IMG/VR virus record: IMGVR_UViG_3300033153_003941
Span: 1-48,317 of that record
Strand: one strand, 5' to 3'
Length of the DNA: 48,317 nt
Origin: a virus
Shown: positions 1 through 7,251 of the stretch, piece after piece
Layout: each line of letters begins with the position of its first letter
Numbering within the stretch: the first letter of the stretch is position 1
Notes under the pieces: generated by a model
Told to the model about the DNA's origin: nothing
Database searches by the model: none
Seen by the model: only the letters and a program-made list of their open reading frames with translations
Made by a program: the position numbers and the translations under genes

Positions 1-114
1 ATTTTCAATCTGTTCCCTTCTTGATTTACCACTACCCTTTGGGGTAGCAGAAAGCCAAGCAAGTTGCTTTACATAAATCTCAGCAACTTGTATTACATCG
101 TAAAAAAATTGGCG
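1..114. repeat. Terminal direct repeat, left copy
   Basis: The first 114 bases recur exactly at the right end (48204-48317). The repeat falls inside the tail chaperone coding region, and joining the two ends restores one continuous frameshifted gene. This shows the molecule is circular or circularly permuted, with a unit length of about 48,203 bp. The simplest reading is an assembly overlap of a closed contig, not true packaging ends. Confidence 0.9.
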
Positions 115-509
115 CGGTCACCAATGAAAGCATCAACCTGCTCACGTATCCACGGACGCTCCATATACAGGGTATAAGCAGCTTTCACAGAGAATTTAAC
201 AACCTCTCCATCAACTACAATTCCATCCCAGCCCATGGTACAAGCAGCAAGAAGCTCACAGGAATCTTCATCAGAAACACTGAAGTCACCTTTCCGTGAA
301 CGAGAGCGGGCTGCTTTAGCAATGCGCTTGGATTGCAATTCCCTTTGTTTATTGCGATAAGCAACAGAGTCAATGCCAGCAAGATTGATGACAATTGATT
401 TTTCATCATCGCCTTCTTGCATCAACACATCACCAGTTACTGGATGCTCAAGCTCAAGCTCTGCTCCAGCATCTGAACGCTTTTCCAAATCAATTGTTCC
501 TAAATCCAT
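93..509 (-). CDS. Tail assembly chaperone, zero-frame product (gpG-like)
   Basis: 138 aa, lying between the tail tube gene and (through the circular join) the tape measure gene, the usual place of lambda gpG-like chaperones. These bind the tape measure protein and guide tail tube assembly. The start ATG follows AGGAG by nine bases. The last codons read through a run of seven T (plus-strand 102-108) as AAT TTT TTT ACG ATG TAA. A -1 slip there opens a long second frame that continues at 48305-47856. Sequence is acidic at the N-terminus with a basic stretch near residues 55-72. Function is assigned from position and the slippery site, not from a strong motif. Confidence 0.8.
   Translation of the reverse strand: MDLGTIDLEKRSDAGAELELEHPVTGDVLMQEGDDEKSIVINLAGIDSVAYRNKQRELQSKRIAKAARSRSRKGDFSVSDEDSCELLAACTMGWDGIVVDGEVVKFSVKAAYTLYMERPWIREQVDAFIGDRANFFTM
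102..108 (-). other. Programmed -1 frameshift site, T_TTT_TTT
   Basis: In the chaperone zero frame the codons are AAT TTT TTT ACG, which gives the canonical heptamer T TTT TTT directly before the stop region. After a -1 slip the frame continues TAC GAT GTA and stays open for 149 codons, ending at 47856. The duplicate of this site is at 48305-48311. The predicted fusion is 285 aa (136 from the zero frame plus 149). Confidence 0.85.
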
Positions 510-535
510 GCTACAAACTCCTATTTAATCTTGAA

Positions 536-979
536 TTAAGCTTCCACGAGTGATTCAGCATCAACCGCAATCTCAATCACAGTAGTCTCAACAGCACCAG
601 AAGCAACACCACCAATCCCAGCTTTAACAACCTTGCCAGTGAAGTAACCAATGTCGCCAGATGCAAGCGCCAACTCAAATGAGTAACTTGCGGTAGCAGC
701 GAGAGCAGCCTGCAAAGCAACTTGACCGGTGTCAGAAGTAACACGACCAACAGTCAGAGTAATATTGGCAATGTCATATGTGTCCTTCAATTTCTGAGGA
801 TATGCACGACCAACAGATTGATGAGACACAATGTTAAATGCCTTGGCTAGTTCACCAACATCAATAACCTCACCAATGTCATCAAAAGACAGCGCGACAT
901 AGCCACCGGCATCAATAGTGGCAGGCGCGGCAGAATCCAAGCCCAGTGTAGTTCCAGTTGTTACGCTTACATCAGTCAT
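536..979 (-). CDS. Major tail tube protein
   Basis: 147 aa. It lies directly upstream of the chaperone gene and downstream of the tail terminator, the standard siphovirus order, and has the composition of a beta-rich tail tube subunit: many Val, Thr, Ala and Gly, no Cys, and a short acidic end (DAESLVEA). Tail tube subunits stack as rings around the tape measure. No specific catalytic motif is expected. The start ATG follows a GGAGGG-type ribosome site. The call rests on position, size and composition. Confidence 0.7.
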   Translation of the reverse strand: MTDVSVTTGTTLGLDSAAPATIDAGGYVALSFDDIGEVIDVGELAKAFNIVSHQSVGRAYPQKLKDTYDIANITLTVGRVTSDTGQVALQAALAATASYSFELALASGDIGYFTGKVVKAGIGGVASGAVETTVIEIAVDAESLVEA

Positions 980-997
980 TTTTAAACCCTCCAGGGA

Positions 998-1483
998 TTA
1001 ACGTGCTACAAAAGCTCGGTAATTTGACCGAGTTACTATTTGATAAAAACCACCATCAGATATTCCAGCACCTCTTGAATTCGATACGATTGAAACAGTT
1101 TGAAAGGCATAGGTCATTTTTCTACCTATTTTGAATGCCTCTAATATCTGCTCTGCTTTCGATTTCGCAGTAAACGCTGCTTTGTCTGATGGATACCTTA
1201 CAATCACTTGGAATAAGCCAGTGTGCTCATCCGAGTGGGCCAGGGAAAACTGTGTTCTGCCTGCTGGAAAATTCTTACATTCCAAGTAGGCATTTTGTGC
1301 ATTGGGCTTGTACACGCCAGAATAGTGAATGTAATCAGAAATGTCAGTGTCCCATTCAGAATAATTCCCATTCTCATGAACAATATCTAATTCCAAACCA
1401 GCGCTCAAAAGCTGCTCTATGAGCGCCTGGTCTATTTCAAGACCCTCACCAAGCACAAAGTCGGAAGTTATGATAATGCTCAT
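998..1483 (-). CDS. Tail terminator-like protein (DUF4128-like)
   Basis: 161 aa. The middle and end (about residues 90-160, beginning GLFQVIVRYPSDKAAF and then AEQILEAFKIGRK) resemble DUF4128 proteins, which sit at the tail terminator position in siphoviruses and cap the tail tube where it meets the head. The ATG overlaps the stop of the gene before it (ATGA), so the two are translationally coupled. Assigned from family resemblance and gene order. Confidence 0.6.
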   Translation of the reverse strand: MSIIITSDFVLGEGLEIDQALIEQLLSAGLELDIVHENGNYSEWDTDISDYIHYSGVYKPNAQNAYLECKNFPAGRTQFSLAHSDEHTGLFQVIVRYPSDKAAFTAKSKAEQILEAFKIGRKMTYAFQTVSIVSNSRGAGISDGGFYQIVTRSNYRAFVAR

Positions 1484-1851
1484 AATTTAGCAGCCCTTGT
1501 TTTTACAATTTGCTGAAGTCGCGCAACATTTCTTCCAACCATTGCATCTTCACGCTCATAAACAGCAGCATAAGAAAGGCTGTTTACAAAATAAGTAACG
1601 CCATCTGGAGAAGCAATTTTCTCAATGCGTGCCTTAACTTTTTTTCCATCAGGGTCAAGAGTCTTTAGGATGCGACGTGGCTTTGTCTTTTCCTGAATGC
1701 TCCAATTCCCTTTAAGCAATCCAGTATCAACACGAGTATCATCAACTGCTGAATTAAATAATTCAATTTTAATAGCACGACTGAGCTCACAAAGGTCTTC
1801 CTTGCCTTTTTCTGCAATCTTTTTAAGGTCAGCTGCCCAATTAACACTCAT
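1480..1851 (-). CDS. HK97 gp10-like tail completion protein
   Basis: 123 aa. It carries the family pattern: a helical N-terminus, then DTRVDTGLLKGNW (about residues 38-50), and later YFVNSLSYAAVYE (about 87-99). Proteins of this type join the head connector to the tail. Both ends overlap the neighbouring genes by four bases, part of a tightly coupled head-tail connector series. Confidence 0.7.
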   Translation of the reverse strand: MSVNWAADLKKIAEKGKEDLCELSRAIKIELFNSAVDDTRVDTGLLKGNWSIQEKTKPRRILKTLDPDGKKVKARIEKIASPDGVTYFVNSLSYAAVYEREDAMVGRNVARLQQIVKTRAAKL

Positions 1852-2201
1852 CGTCTTACCTGTACAAAGTAAACAACTGCTGTATCAGTTGGCTTAACAG
1901 TCTTGATGCTTACAACGCTCCAATCTTCACCACCAATAGTGGGCTTATCACTAGGCAGAATTTCATATTCAGAGCTACAAACCAACAGCCTATCACTAGC
2001 AAGAATCCGAGTATTGTCAATCATGTTATCTGGATAAGGCTTAATCAATCCCGTGGTGGTAACAGTAGCATCCGCTCCAGCAGTAACCGCGCCAGTAACA
2101 GGATCAATCTTTTCACCAGTCTCACGAGGTAGCACAACAGGGCCACCAAACTTAGTCAAAAGCCTGAGGGTGGTTGCTGCCATGCGATCATAAAAACTCA
2201 T
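1848..2201 (-). CDS. Putative head closure protein
   Basis: 117 aa, between the connector adaptor and the gp10-like protein. Predicted mostly beta, with a Pro/Thr-rich early segment and an ending VVYFVQVRR typical of small head-closure (stopper) proteins. It overlaps both neighbours by four bases. The role is inferred from gene order, as no signature motif is visible. Confidence 0.5.
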   Translation of the reverse strand: MSFYDRMAATTLRLLTKFGGPVVLPRETGEKIDPVTGAVTAGADATVTTTGLIKPYPDNMIDNTRILASDRLLVCSSEYEILPSDKPTIGGEDWSVVSIKTVKPTDTAVVYFVQVRR

Positions 2202-2707
2202 GCACGCACCATAGGTATGCTAACCAAGCCATTGCGCCTCAGCAAAGAGGCAAGAAGCGCATCGCCTTTGCTGCTCTTGCTCAGCTTTCTGCCGCTATCA
2301 TCAACAGCATACTCAACAGAAACAGCGCCTTCAACACGCTCTTTCTTAACAGCAGGATTTGGATTTAGTGAACGGTTCCATAAATCCTCTCCAGCATTAA
2401 TGTCAAGCGCAAATGCCATTTGGCAAAGGATGACTTGACGAGCAATTTCATCACTGGTCCAATACCACCCTTCAATTGTTAAGTCAGTCCGTGGGTGCGC
2501 CATTGATTGGTCGCGCTCAACTTTCGCGCCCTTCAAATTATCTTCATGCCAGCCAATATATTCAGCGGCCTTTCGCAACTCTACATCAGCACCATCAGCA
2601 TCAGCAACTGTTATGCCTAGTGTGGCAGCATAAGTAATGTAATCATCACGGGTTACATAGCTATCTGCGTTAGCAACTATGCTTCCATCTTCAATTATGA
2701 GTTCCAT
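2198..2707 (-). CDS. Head-tail connector adaptor (DnaT-like family)
   Basis: 169 aa. The N-terminus (IEDGSIVANADSYVTRDDY, residues about 4-22) followed by a helical segment with LRKAAEYIG (about 45-53) matches the phage adaptor family annotated as DnaT-like ssDNA-binding proteins. They form the ring below the portal. The ATG is one base from the stop of the upstream gene. A role in the head-tail joint is favoured over DNA binding by its place in the morphogenesis block. Confidence 0.6.
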   Translation of the reverse strand: MELIIEDGSIVANADSYVTRDDYITYAATLGITVADADGADVELRKAAEYIGWHEDNLKGAKVERDQSMAHPRTDLTIEGWYWTSDEIARQVILCQMAFALDINAGEDLWNRSLNPNPAVKKERVEGAVSVEYAVDDSGRKLSKSSKGDALLASLLRRNGLVSIPMVRA

Positions 2708-3453
2708 TATTGTGCGTTCTCCCCTCTACCAAACCAAGTTCCGCCAACAGTACAGCCTTTATCACTAGAGTGCGTCATCCCAATTAAAGTTTTCTCAGGG
2801 AATGGCTCTGATTCTGGAAAATTAAAGCCAAGCGCATTATCCTGCAGACCAATTGTTGAAAATGGTATAAAAATAAGCGGGTCATGGTATGAATGCGCAT
2901 CAAGACGATTGGCAACAAAATTCAACTCAGTCCGTGTCGCGGCTGTTCCGCTTATTGAACTTCCAACTGCACCTAGAATCGTAACAGTCTTCCCAGCAGG
3001 AACCATTCTGAAAGAGGATGAACAACGAACTTTATTTGCCTTGATAATGCTATAAGTCGTTCCAGCATTTGTGACTGTTATGTCACCAGCAGTTTTCTTG
3101 CCTGTGCCAACATCATGGATGTGGGTGCACTGAATCCACATAATATCTTCAGCAACGGTCAGAACAGGAGTCTCACCATCCATTTCAACATTTTCAACTT
3201 TGGGCATATAAGAGCCATTCAAATAATGAATTTGAAGAACTCTTGCGCCAGTGCCTGCAATATCATCTGCAGCATCATCTGAAACAACGGTCATCTGTAG
3301 GCCGCCAGCAGGAGGCAATGCTATCTGCCCATCAGGCCAAACTGGATAATCTTCTTCAGAGCCAGTAGAAGTGCGCACACCATAACTTGACTGATGTCTG
3401 GCGCCTGGCACTTTCCCTTTTGCTATTAATTGGTCATATGTTAGTTGGCTCAT
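2707..3453 (-). CDS. Structural protein of unknown function
   Basis: 248 aa from the ATG at 3453, which follows GGTGG; a GTG at 3471 is an alternative. The N-terminal segment (LTYDQLIAKGKVPGARHQSSYG) is followed by a beta-rich body with many Thr, Gly and Val. It sits between the capsid-associated coiled-coil gene and the connector adaptor, where many phages place head decoration or fibre proteins. I do not recognise a family. Four Cys are spread over the protein without metal-site spacing. Confidence 0.5.
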   Translation of the reverse strand: MSQLTYDQLIAKGKVPGARHQSSYGVRTSTGSEEDYPVWPDGQIALPPAGGLQMTVVSDDAADDIAGTGARVLQIHYLNGSYMPKVENVEMDGETPVLTVAEDIMWIQCTHIHDVGTGKKTAGDITVTNAGTTYSIIKANKVRCSSSFRMVPAGKTVTILGAVGSSISGTAATRTELNFVANRLDAHSYHDPLIFIPFSTIGLQDNALGFNFPESEPFPEKTLIGMTHSSDKGCTVGGTWFGRGENAQ

Positions 3454-3489
3454 TTCATCCACCACTTTCACAATAAAATGTCATCAATA

Positions 3490-3511
3490 TTGCCCTCTTT
3501 TCAGAAGGCAA
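3490..3511 (-). terminator. Post-stop hairpin, copy 1 (weak terminator or attenuator)
   Basis: Stem TTGCC/GGCAA extended by TCT/AGA, just after the stop of the 132-aa gene. It is closely related to the hairpin at 3969-3991, including the flank between stop codon and stem. No long U-run follows, so it may attenuate or protect RNA ends more than terminate fully. Confidence 0.45.
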
Positions 3512-3522
3512 TGGTGAGACAC

Positions 3523-3921
3523 TTACTTTTTGTCTCCTGCGGCGGCTTTAGAAGCGCCAGCAGGCTTCTTGTCGCCGCCTCCCTCGGTCTTTCCCTCGCC
3601 GCCCTTACTATCGGCCTTACTATCGGCCTTAGTAGCGGCTAGGGCGCTCTCAGAAGCCTTCAACTTTTCGGCCAATTCAGCATTTTCCTTGATCAACTCA
3701 GCGATTTTTGTTTGGTGCTCAGCAATAATTCCATTTGCCATTTTAGTAGCTTCATCAAGCTCAGCACTACAATCACACTCAGATTCACCAGCAACTTTCA
3801 GCGGAGCCTCCATGACTTCACCTTCACACAAAACGTGATCAGCAGTCATATCACACTCATTAATTATCATGAATCCTTGCTTATTGTCAGATTCAACTTT
3901 TACAGTTTTCAGTCGTGCCAT
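3523..3921 (-). CDS. Coiled-coil capsid-region protein with low-complexity tail
   Basis: 132 aa. The middle (about residues 55-98) is a coiled coil rich in Glu, Lys, Ala and Leu. The last 35 residues are a low-complexity Lys/Gly/Ala/Ser tail. Two Cys (CDC) lie just before the coil. Small Ala/Lys-rich proteins after the capsid gene are common and may be minor head or decoration proteins, but no family is recognised. The gene is flanked on both sides by near-identical hairpins, so its expression may be set separately from its neighbours. Confidence 0.55.
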   Translation of the reverse strand: MARLKTVKVESDNKQGFMIINECDMTADHVLCEGEVMEAPLKVAGESECDCSAELDEATKMANGIIAEHQTKIAELIKENAELAEKLKASESALAATKADSKADSKGGEGKTEGGGDKKPAGASKAAAGDKK

Positions 3922-3968
3922 GAATCACCTTCCTGTTAGCTTCACTTACGGTTAAAATGCTATCAAAA

Positions 3969-3991
3969 TTGCCCTCTCAAAGAGAAGGCAA
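3969..3991 (-). terminator. Post-stop hairpin, copy 2, after the capsid gene
   Basis: On the minus strand the stop codon of the capsid gene is followed by a stem TTGCC-TTCTC / GAGA-GGGCAA and a short run TTTT. This is a fair intrinsic terminator or attenuator, and would lower transcription of genes downstream of the capsid gene. Confidence 0.55.
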
Positions 3992-4002
3992 CGGTGAAGC
4001 AC

Positions 4003-5166
4003 TTATCCCAGAAGGACAATTCCGTGCTCAGACTTGACGCACTCATAACCCCATACAAGGGCAATTTCGTACTGCATCTGACGGTACTGAGCATACATGC
4101 TAATCTCAAAAGCCAGTCCAGAAACTGGGTCTTGAATAATCATGCGGTCAACAGCAGAGTCGCCCTGCTCAGGAAGAGCAGGGGCGCGGGTAGCCAGAGC
4201 GATGGCAGATGGGGCAAATGCCATGTTACGGGCAGAAGCAGCAACACCAGAAACAACCTGAGTTGCCTCAGTTGCAGCGCGCAGGCCAGGTTCTGCAATC
4301 ACAATGTTGCCAGTGGTAGAGTTACCAATGGTGACATCAGCAGCCAGCATGTACTTCTCAGTGTCACCAGCAAGAGTGATAAGATCACCAGCCACACCAG
4401 CCACCTCACCAGAGCCATCCGTGGTTACATTGATGGAAGTCTCGCCAACAGGCTCAACACCAGTAACGGTAACATTTGCAGTGATGACGTTGGAGCCAAA
4501 GCCCTGAACAATCTGACCAGATTCGCGGATAGCAAAGCCAGCTTTATCCAGAAGCACACCACGGGTCTGCATATCAGTGTTGCCAGCGATATCAGCACGG
4601 GATTGCTTACCAGAGAGGGTTGCACCAGCAGAGGTGTCCAGAACCAGGTTGTTACCAGTTGCAGGCGCACCATTGTCTTTCAGCAGCTTAGCAGCGAAAG
4701 AGGCATCAGTGAAGTCACCAGCAGTTGCAAAGGGAGTGGTTCCAGCAACGCCATAAGCACGACTGAACTTGACATGGAGAGAAGCAAGGTCAGCTTCAAC
4801 TTCATTGGTAAGGGTGCGCATGGCCTGAGCAAACTGGTTGCGCAGGATAACATTGTACTCAGCACCGTTGTTGTCCAGCATCAGGCGCTGCTCACCATTC
4901 CAGCGAACTGGAACACGACGCGCTTTGGTGATGGTCATGTCAACATTGCCAATGGTCTGATCACCATCATCAGGCGGAGTTACCGCAGGGGTGATATCAG
5001 TAGCGGCAGCAGTAGGGGCAACAGGAGAGCGAACAGTTTGGCCAACAGCCGCACGTTCAAAACCCATGTCATGAGTAACAGAAGGGATCAAGCCAGTCAA
5101 TTCACGGGACACAACATCCAGTGCATTGTAAAGCTCAACAGTGAGATTTGTGATAGTATTGGCCAC
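4003..5166 (-). CDS. Major capsid protein, P22 coat-like
   Basis: 387 aa. The start (ANTITNLTVELYNALDVVSR) and the following segments with ARRVPVRWNGEQRL (about residues 80-95) fit the P22 coat protein family of HK97-fold capsid proteins. The middle (about 200-300) is beta-rich with repeated Val/Thr/Gly, where the P22 type carries its inserted domain. The only usable start is a GTG at 5166: an in-frame stop lies four codons before it, and GAGGT is nine bases upstream. The scaffold gene lies upstream, separated by a 259-base leader that holds its own promoter and repeated hairpins. It is unusual for the capsid gene to have so large a structured leader. Confidence 0.85.
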   Translation of the reverse strand: MANTITNLTVELYNALDVVSRELTGLIPSVTHDMGFERAAVGQTVRSPVAPTAAATDITPAVTPPDDGDQTIGNVDMTITKARRVPVRWNGEQRLMLDNNGAEYNVILRNQFAQAMRTLTNEVEADLASLHVKFSRAYGVAGTTPFATAGDFTDASFAAKLLKDNGAPATGNNLVLDTSAGATLSGKQSRADIAGNTDMQTRGVLLDKAGFAIRESGQIVQGFGSNVITANVTVTGVEPVGETSINVTTDGSGEVAGVAGDLITLAGDTEKYMLAADVTIGNSTTGNIVIAEPGLRAATEATQVVSGVAASARNMAFAPSAIALATRAPALPEQGDSAVDRMIIQDPVSGLAFEISMYAQYRQMQYEIALVWGYECVKSEHGIVLLG

Positions 5167-5206
5167 GATTCTTTACCTCTATTTGTTGTTAATCGAGGCA
5201 AAGAAA

Positions 5207-5318
5207 AGGTCTGTGCCACGACAATGAAATGAAATCATCATCAGGCCACAGACCTGGGGTAAAGCCACGGACTTTACCACTTAAACTTTTAATCTAAAAC
5301 TTCAGCCACAGACTGAAG
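5207..5318 (-). promoter_or_regulatory. Structured leader of the capsid gene: three hairpins with one shared loop
   Basis: Read as minus-strand RNA there are three hairpins: 5318-5300 (CUUCAG / CUGAAG), 5278-5258 (GGUAAAG / CUUUACC) and 5256-5242 (CAGG / CCUG). The stems are unrelated, but the seven-base loops are UCUGUGG, UCCGUGG and UCUGUGG. A later segment at 5217-5207 (GGCACAGACCU) is complementary to the third hairpin and could open it. UCGUGG occurs twice more, at 5221-5216 and at 5168-5163, the last holding the capsid GUG start. This looks like a repeated binding motif or translational switch. I do not recognise it as a known RNA class. Confidence 0.7.
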
Positions 5319-5359
5319 CGGTACAAGAGCGAAATGCCTATACACTAGACCTATCCCCT

Positions 5360-5387
5360 AGTATATACTAATAGGGGATAAAGTAAA
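5360..5387 (-). promoter_or_regulatory. Capsid gene promoter with overlapping palindrome
   Basis: On the minus strand TTTACT (5387-5382) is followed after 16 bases by TATACT (5365-5360). This is the same promoter type seen six times on the plus strand. A 9+9 bp palindrome, TATCCCCTA and TAGGGGATA (5380-5372 and 5360-5352), spans the spacer and reaches into and past the -10 box, placed as an operator would be. It would give the capsid gene separate late transcription. Confidence 0.6.
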
Positions 5388-5425
5388 GTAGCAAAGTAGA
5401 AATATTTTAAATAAAAATTTAAAAT

Positions 5426-6169
5426 TTAATCAACAATTGTGACCTTCTCAACCACCACAATATTGCGCTGCTCAGATGGAGTAAGTTGATCAAAAGCAGC
5501 ACGCTTCATGGTCTTGCCGCTTCCACCTTTTCCTTCACCACTAGGCTTGCCACTTCCATTGGCAGAACTGCCCTTGATTATAGGCGCCAAGAATGAAATC
5601 TCAGATACCTCTGCCTTTAACTCATCAAGCGTTGCAGCCGATGGCTTTCCATCAAGCCCAAGAACCTTAATGATAGATTTTCCATCAACAATATCATTGT
5701 ATAGCCGTGGTTTGATGTGTGGTATCAATGCTTCTGAAGATCCTTCAAGTGCAATATCTACAGCCATTGAGATTGCTGCTGCGCCAACAGTAACATCCTG
5801 AATGATTTGATTAAGGCCAGCAACCTCATTCGCATTATTGCTATTTGCAAGCTCAAGCTTCTCGCTCCATGAAGCCTCAAGCGCAACAACATCACCAGAA
5901 GCACGAAGTGCATCCTCAACATCTTTTTTGGCCTTGTCTTCAGCATTTTTACGATGCTTTTCTGCCTCAGTGTGCTTGGTCTTGAGCAAGTCACGCTCAT
6001 CAGTCACAGTACTGAGATTGGATGTCATCGCCTCCATCTGCCCAGTCATTGTTGCGACTGTCGCAGTAAGCTCCTCAAGCGTTGGCCCGTCACCCTCTCC
6101 ATCGCCACGTGGGACAGAGCGCAGGGCAGAAGCAACGGCAGCAACAATCAACGGGTAATTCTTTTTCAT
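5426..6169 (-). CDS. Capsid scaffold protein
   Basis: 247 aa from the ATG at 6169, which has GAGG nine bases upstream. A long coiled coil (about residues 30-115, rich in Glu, Lys, Ala) is followed by a helical middle, a Gly/Ser-rich linker (about 200-222) and a basic C-terminal segment (TMKRAAFDQLTPSEQRN). This is the usual layout of internal scaffolds, whose C-terminal basic helix-loop-helix contacts the coat protein. It lies between the MuF-like gene and the capsid gene as expected. Confidence 0.75.
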   Translation of the reverse strand: MKKNYPLIVAAVASALRSVPRGDGEGDGPTLEELTATVATMTGQMEAMTSNLSTVTDERDLLKTKHTEAEKHRKNAEDKAKKDVEDALRASGDVVALEASWSEKLELANSNNANEVAGLNQIIQDVTVGAAAISMAVDIALEGSSEALIPHIKPRLYNDIVDGKSIIKVLGLDGKPSAATLDELKAEVSEISFLAPIIKGSSANGSGKPSGEGKGGSGKTMKRAAFDQLTPSEQRNIVVVEKVTIVD

Positions 6170-6192
6170 CTTCACATTCCTCTTTTGGATTA

Positions 6193-7251
6193 TTAAATTT
6201 TTGCTTTTTCAAAAGCAAGCGGTTCAAGTTTTCGCATTTCTTTCAGCGTTAATGGCTCAAAGTTTTTACCAAGTTGTAACTCAGCAAAACGATCAGCGCC
6301 TATGCCACCATTGCGCAAGAGCTTGCCTCTTGTTTTCCCAATGATAGAATCCTGTACTCCAGCGGGTTGTCTGCCCAGCCATGAATAGTATGTTTCTTTT
6401 GAAGACACTCTCTTCACCTTTCCAGTCACTGGGTCACGCGAAGACCTTGTAGCACCTTCGCTCAAAAATGAATAACGCTCATCAAGAGCTGCCGTGGTAG
6501 TGGTGCGGCAGTTAATGTGGAACGGCGGTCTTGGGCCTTTGTTTTTTGGAAAAGTTTTTCCATCTAGGCTTCTGCATATGCTACTTGTCTTTTCATCAAG
6601 AGTTGCGGAAATCCGAATGCGTGACACAACAGTGTCATTCTTCTCCCAAACTTCATTCCTAGCAACTTGGGCAGTATGGGCAAGGCCAGTGCGAACTATG
6701 TTATTCAAATCTTTCGCAGACACATCCATCAACCCAGATATATCACGCACTAATTGAGCAGTTGTTTTCCCATTCGCAAAACCAAGCCTTATTGCTCCAT
6801 CAACTCTGCTGATATTGCGTTTCGTCCATCCATCAAAGAATGGAGCAAGAAGCTGGCCTTGATATGGCCCAGTAACGCTCAAAGGCTGGGAATAAACAGC
6901 AGCCCTTAGTTGAGCATCACTAGGGATATCAAAGTCATAACCTTCAACGACATTGCCCAAAGACCTTACTTCAAAGCCAGCCTCATAATCTGCTAAGCCA
7001 ATGATTTGCTCTTTAAAATTACCTTTAATGCCTGAAGCAATGTTAGTGATCGTTTTATTTATCACTCTCAGCTTCTTGCGAAGTCGAGCGCGATTCCATG
7101 AAGTTATGTCACTATTTAACTCAGCTATTATAGCCCGTTTCAGCTTGTCAACAAAAGGGGCATAATCTTTTACAGCACTACTTTTGTAACGCTCTAAATA
7201 GACCGCATGCCGCACAGATTGATCAAGCAGCTGAGTAGGCGTTGAAGCCAT
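6193..7251 (-). CDS. Minor head protein, MuF-like
   Basis: 352 aa. The C-terminal half carries the MuF signature: SATLDEKTSSICRSLDGK (about residues 215-232) then PPFHINCRTTTTA (about 242-254), with the conserved Cys and His. MuF-like proteins attach near the portal inside the head and may be injected with DNA. The start overlaps the portal stop by one base. There is no fused toxin domain after the MuF core, unlike some relatives. Confidence 0.85.
   Translation of the reverse strand: MASTPTQLLDQSVRHAVYLERYKSSAVKDYAPFVDKLKRAIIAELNSDITSWNRARLRKKLRVINKTITNIASGIKGNFKEQIIGLADYEAGFEVRSLGNVVEGYDFDIPSDAQLRAAVYSQPLSVTGPYQGQLLAPFFDGWTKRNISRVDGAIRLGFANGKTTAQLVRDISGLMDVSAKDLNNIVRTGLAHTAQVARNEVWEKNDTVVSRIRISATLDEKTSSICRSLDGKTFPKNKGPRPPFHINCRTTTTAALDERYSFLSEGATRSSRDPVTGKVKRVSSKETYYSWLGRQPAGVQDSIIGKTRGKLLRNGGIGADRFAELQLGKNFEPLTLKEMRKLEPLAFEKAKI

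Larger units (their letters stand above)
5167..5425. other. Intergenic region between scaffold and capsid genes
   Basis: 259 bases without a gene. It holds the palindromic promoter at 5352-5387, the triple-hairpin leader at 5207-5318 and the capsid ribosome site. The stretch 5400-5425 is AT-only with no clear terminator. Confidence 0.7.

Noticed and set aside
3994-5232. Long open frame of 412 codons on the plus strand
   Set aside because: It is antisense to the capsid gene over its full length, has no ribosome site, and its composition is that of a shadow frame (Ser, Asn and Arg rich).
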